The position numbers and the translations under genes are program-made. Below the pieces are notes generated by a model. It saw nothing but the letters and a program-made list of their open reading frames with translations, did no database searches and was not told the origin of the DNA. Below, piece after piece: positions 63,927 to 64,000 of a stretch of 64,000 nt of DNA (its first letter is position 1; every line of letters begins with the position of its first letter). This DNA is from Bacteroidales bacterium (GTDB lineage: Bacteria > Bacteroidota > Bacteroidia > Bacteroidales > UBA932), in NCBI GenBank assembly GCA_024401855.1, contig JAKSKH010000001.1, positions 62,001 to 126,000 of the forward strand, written 5' to 3'.

Positions 63927-64000
63927 GACTGAAACGTATATTGTCGTTTCCATTCATACTGCTGATTAAATTTTACCAGCTGTGCATCTCTCCGCTCAAA
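63923..64000 (+). CDS. yidD: YidD membrane-insertion factor, 5' part only
   Basis: The first 26 residues are visible: MRLKRILSFPFILLIKFYQL and CISPLK. The IKFYQ...CISPLK pattern is the highly conserved YidD start (helix plus I-x-x-Y-Q-x-x-I-S-P-L). The protein aids YidC-dependent insertion. Cut by the window edge. Confidence 0.9.
   Translation, partial: MRLKRILSFPFILLIKFYQLCISPLK

Noticed and set aside
1..64000. CRISPR arrays, insertion sequences, tRNAs, rRNAs or prophage
   Set aside because: No repeat arrays, transposase or integrase frames, tRNA-like cloverleafs or phage structural genes were seen; the holin-like gene belongs to the YtxH/Holin-X type.

Overview
The window is chromosomal DNA from a member of the Bacteroidota, most likely order Bacteroidales. 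The evidence is the repeated promoter -7 box TAnnTTTG, very few Shine-Dalgarno sequences, several TonB-dependent outer-membrane receptors, a DUF4249 lipoprotein, a GldH-like lipoprotein, a DUF2723 glycosyltransferase and the order DUF4271-hemD-rnpA-yidD. I could not identify genus or species. The region is mostly core genome: I see no prophage, insertion sequence, CRISPR array, rRNA or tRNA. Coding density is very high, the largest non-coding gap is about 270 bp, and many co-directional genes overlap by 1 to 14 nt.

Layout. 1-6.5 kb: rdgB (cut by the window edge) and a prenyl synthase face rsgA and a MATE exporter, followed by a leftward rnr/YtxH/holin-like cluster. 6.5-11.2 kb: gpmI-kdgK-eda-exuT, which links uptake and breakdown of hexuronate-derived ketodeoxygluconate to lower glycolysis. 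11.2-17.4 kb: a leftward four-gene envelope operon (secreted protein, STN-type TonB receptor, DUF4249 lipoprotein, MG2/plug-like secreted protein). 17.5-20.3 kb: rpsO and pnp with clear terminators. 20.4-25.8 kb: single genes (unknown, mscL, threonine aldolase, YegP family, SIMPL, ABC-F). 25.8-30.5 kb: an RSH (ppGpp) protein in a run with an unknown secreted protein, xpt and a purine permease. 30.5-36.9 kb: a leftward run of two outer-membrane proteins, a secreted nuclease, an M3 peptidase and manA. 37-40.3 kb: a large Oar-like TonB receptor. 40.4-42.2 kb: metK behind a sequence that closely resembles a SAM-II riboswitch, then smpB. 42.2-55.4 kb: a long leftward run, tolC-acrA-acrB-PII-like-trx-OMP-LOG-ispB-holB-ricT-gldH-trmB-miaA-OMP. 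55.5-57.6 kb: pgk-lgt. 57.7-61.7 kb: a 35-residue lipoprotein ORF coupled to a methyltransferase, convergent with a DUF2723 protein. 61.8-64 kb: SUI1-DUF4271-hemD-rnpA-yidD (cut).

The most interesting signals are in the regulation. First, the SAM-II-like aptamer whose last conserved element shares a base with the metK start codon. Second, seven genes whose ATG lies only 4-6 nt after the -7 box, which predicts leaderless mRNAs. Third, six divergent gene pairs whose -7 boxes sit back to back 11-14 bp apart (three of these use a one-mismatch box). Fourth, eight convergent gene pairs of which none leaves more than 7 bp between stop codons. All of this is read by eye; no search or folding program was run.
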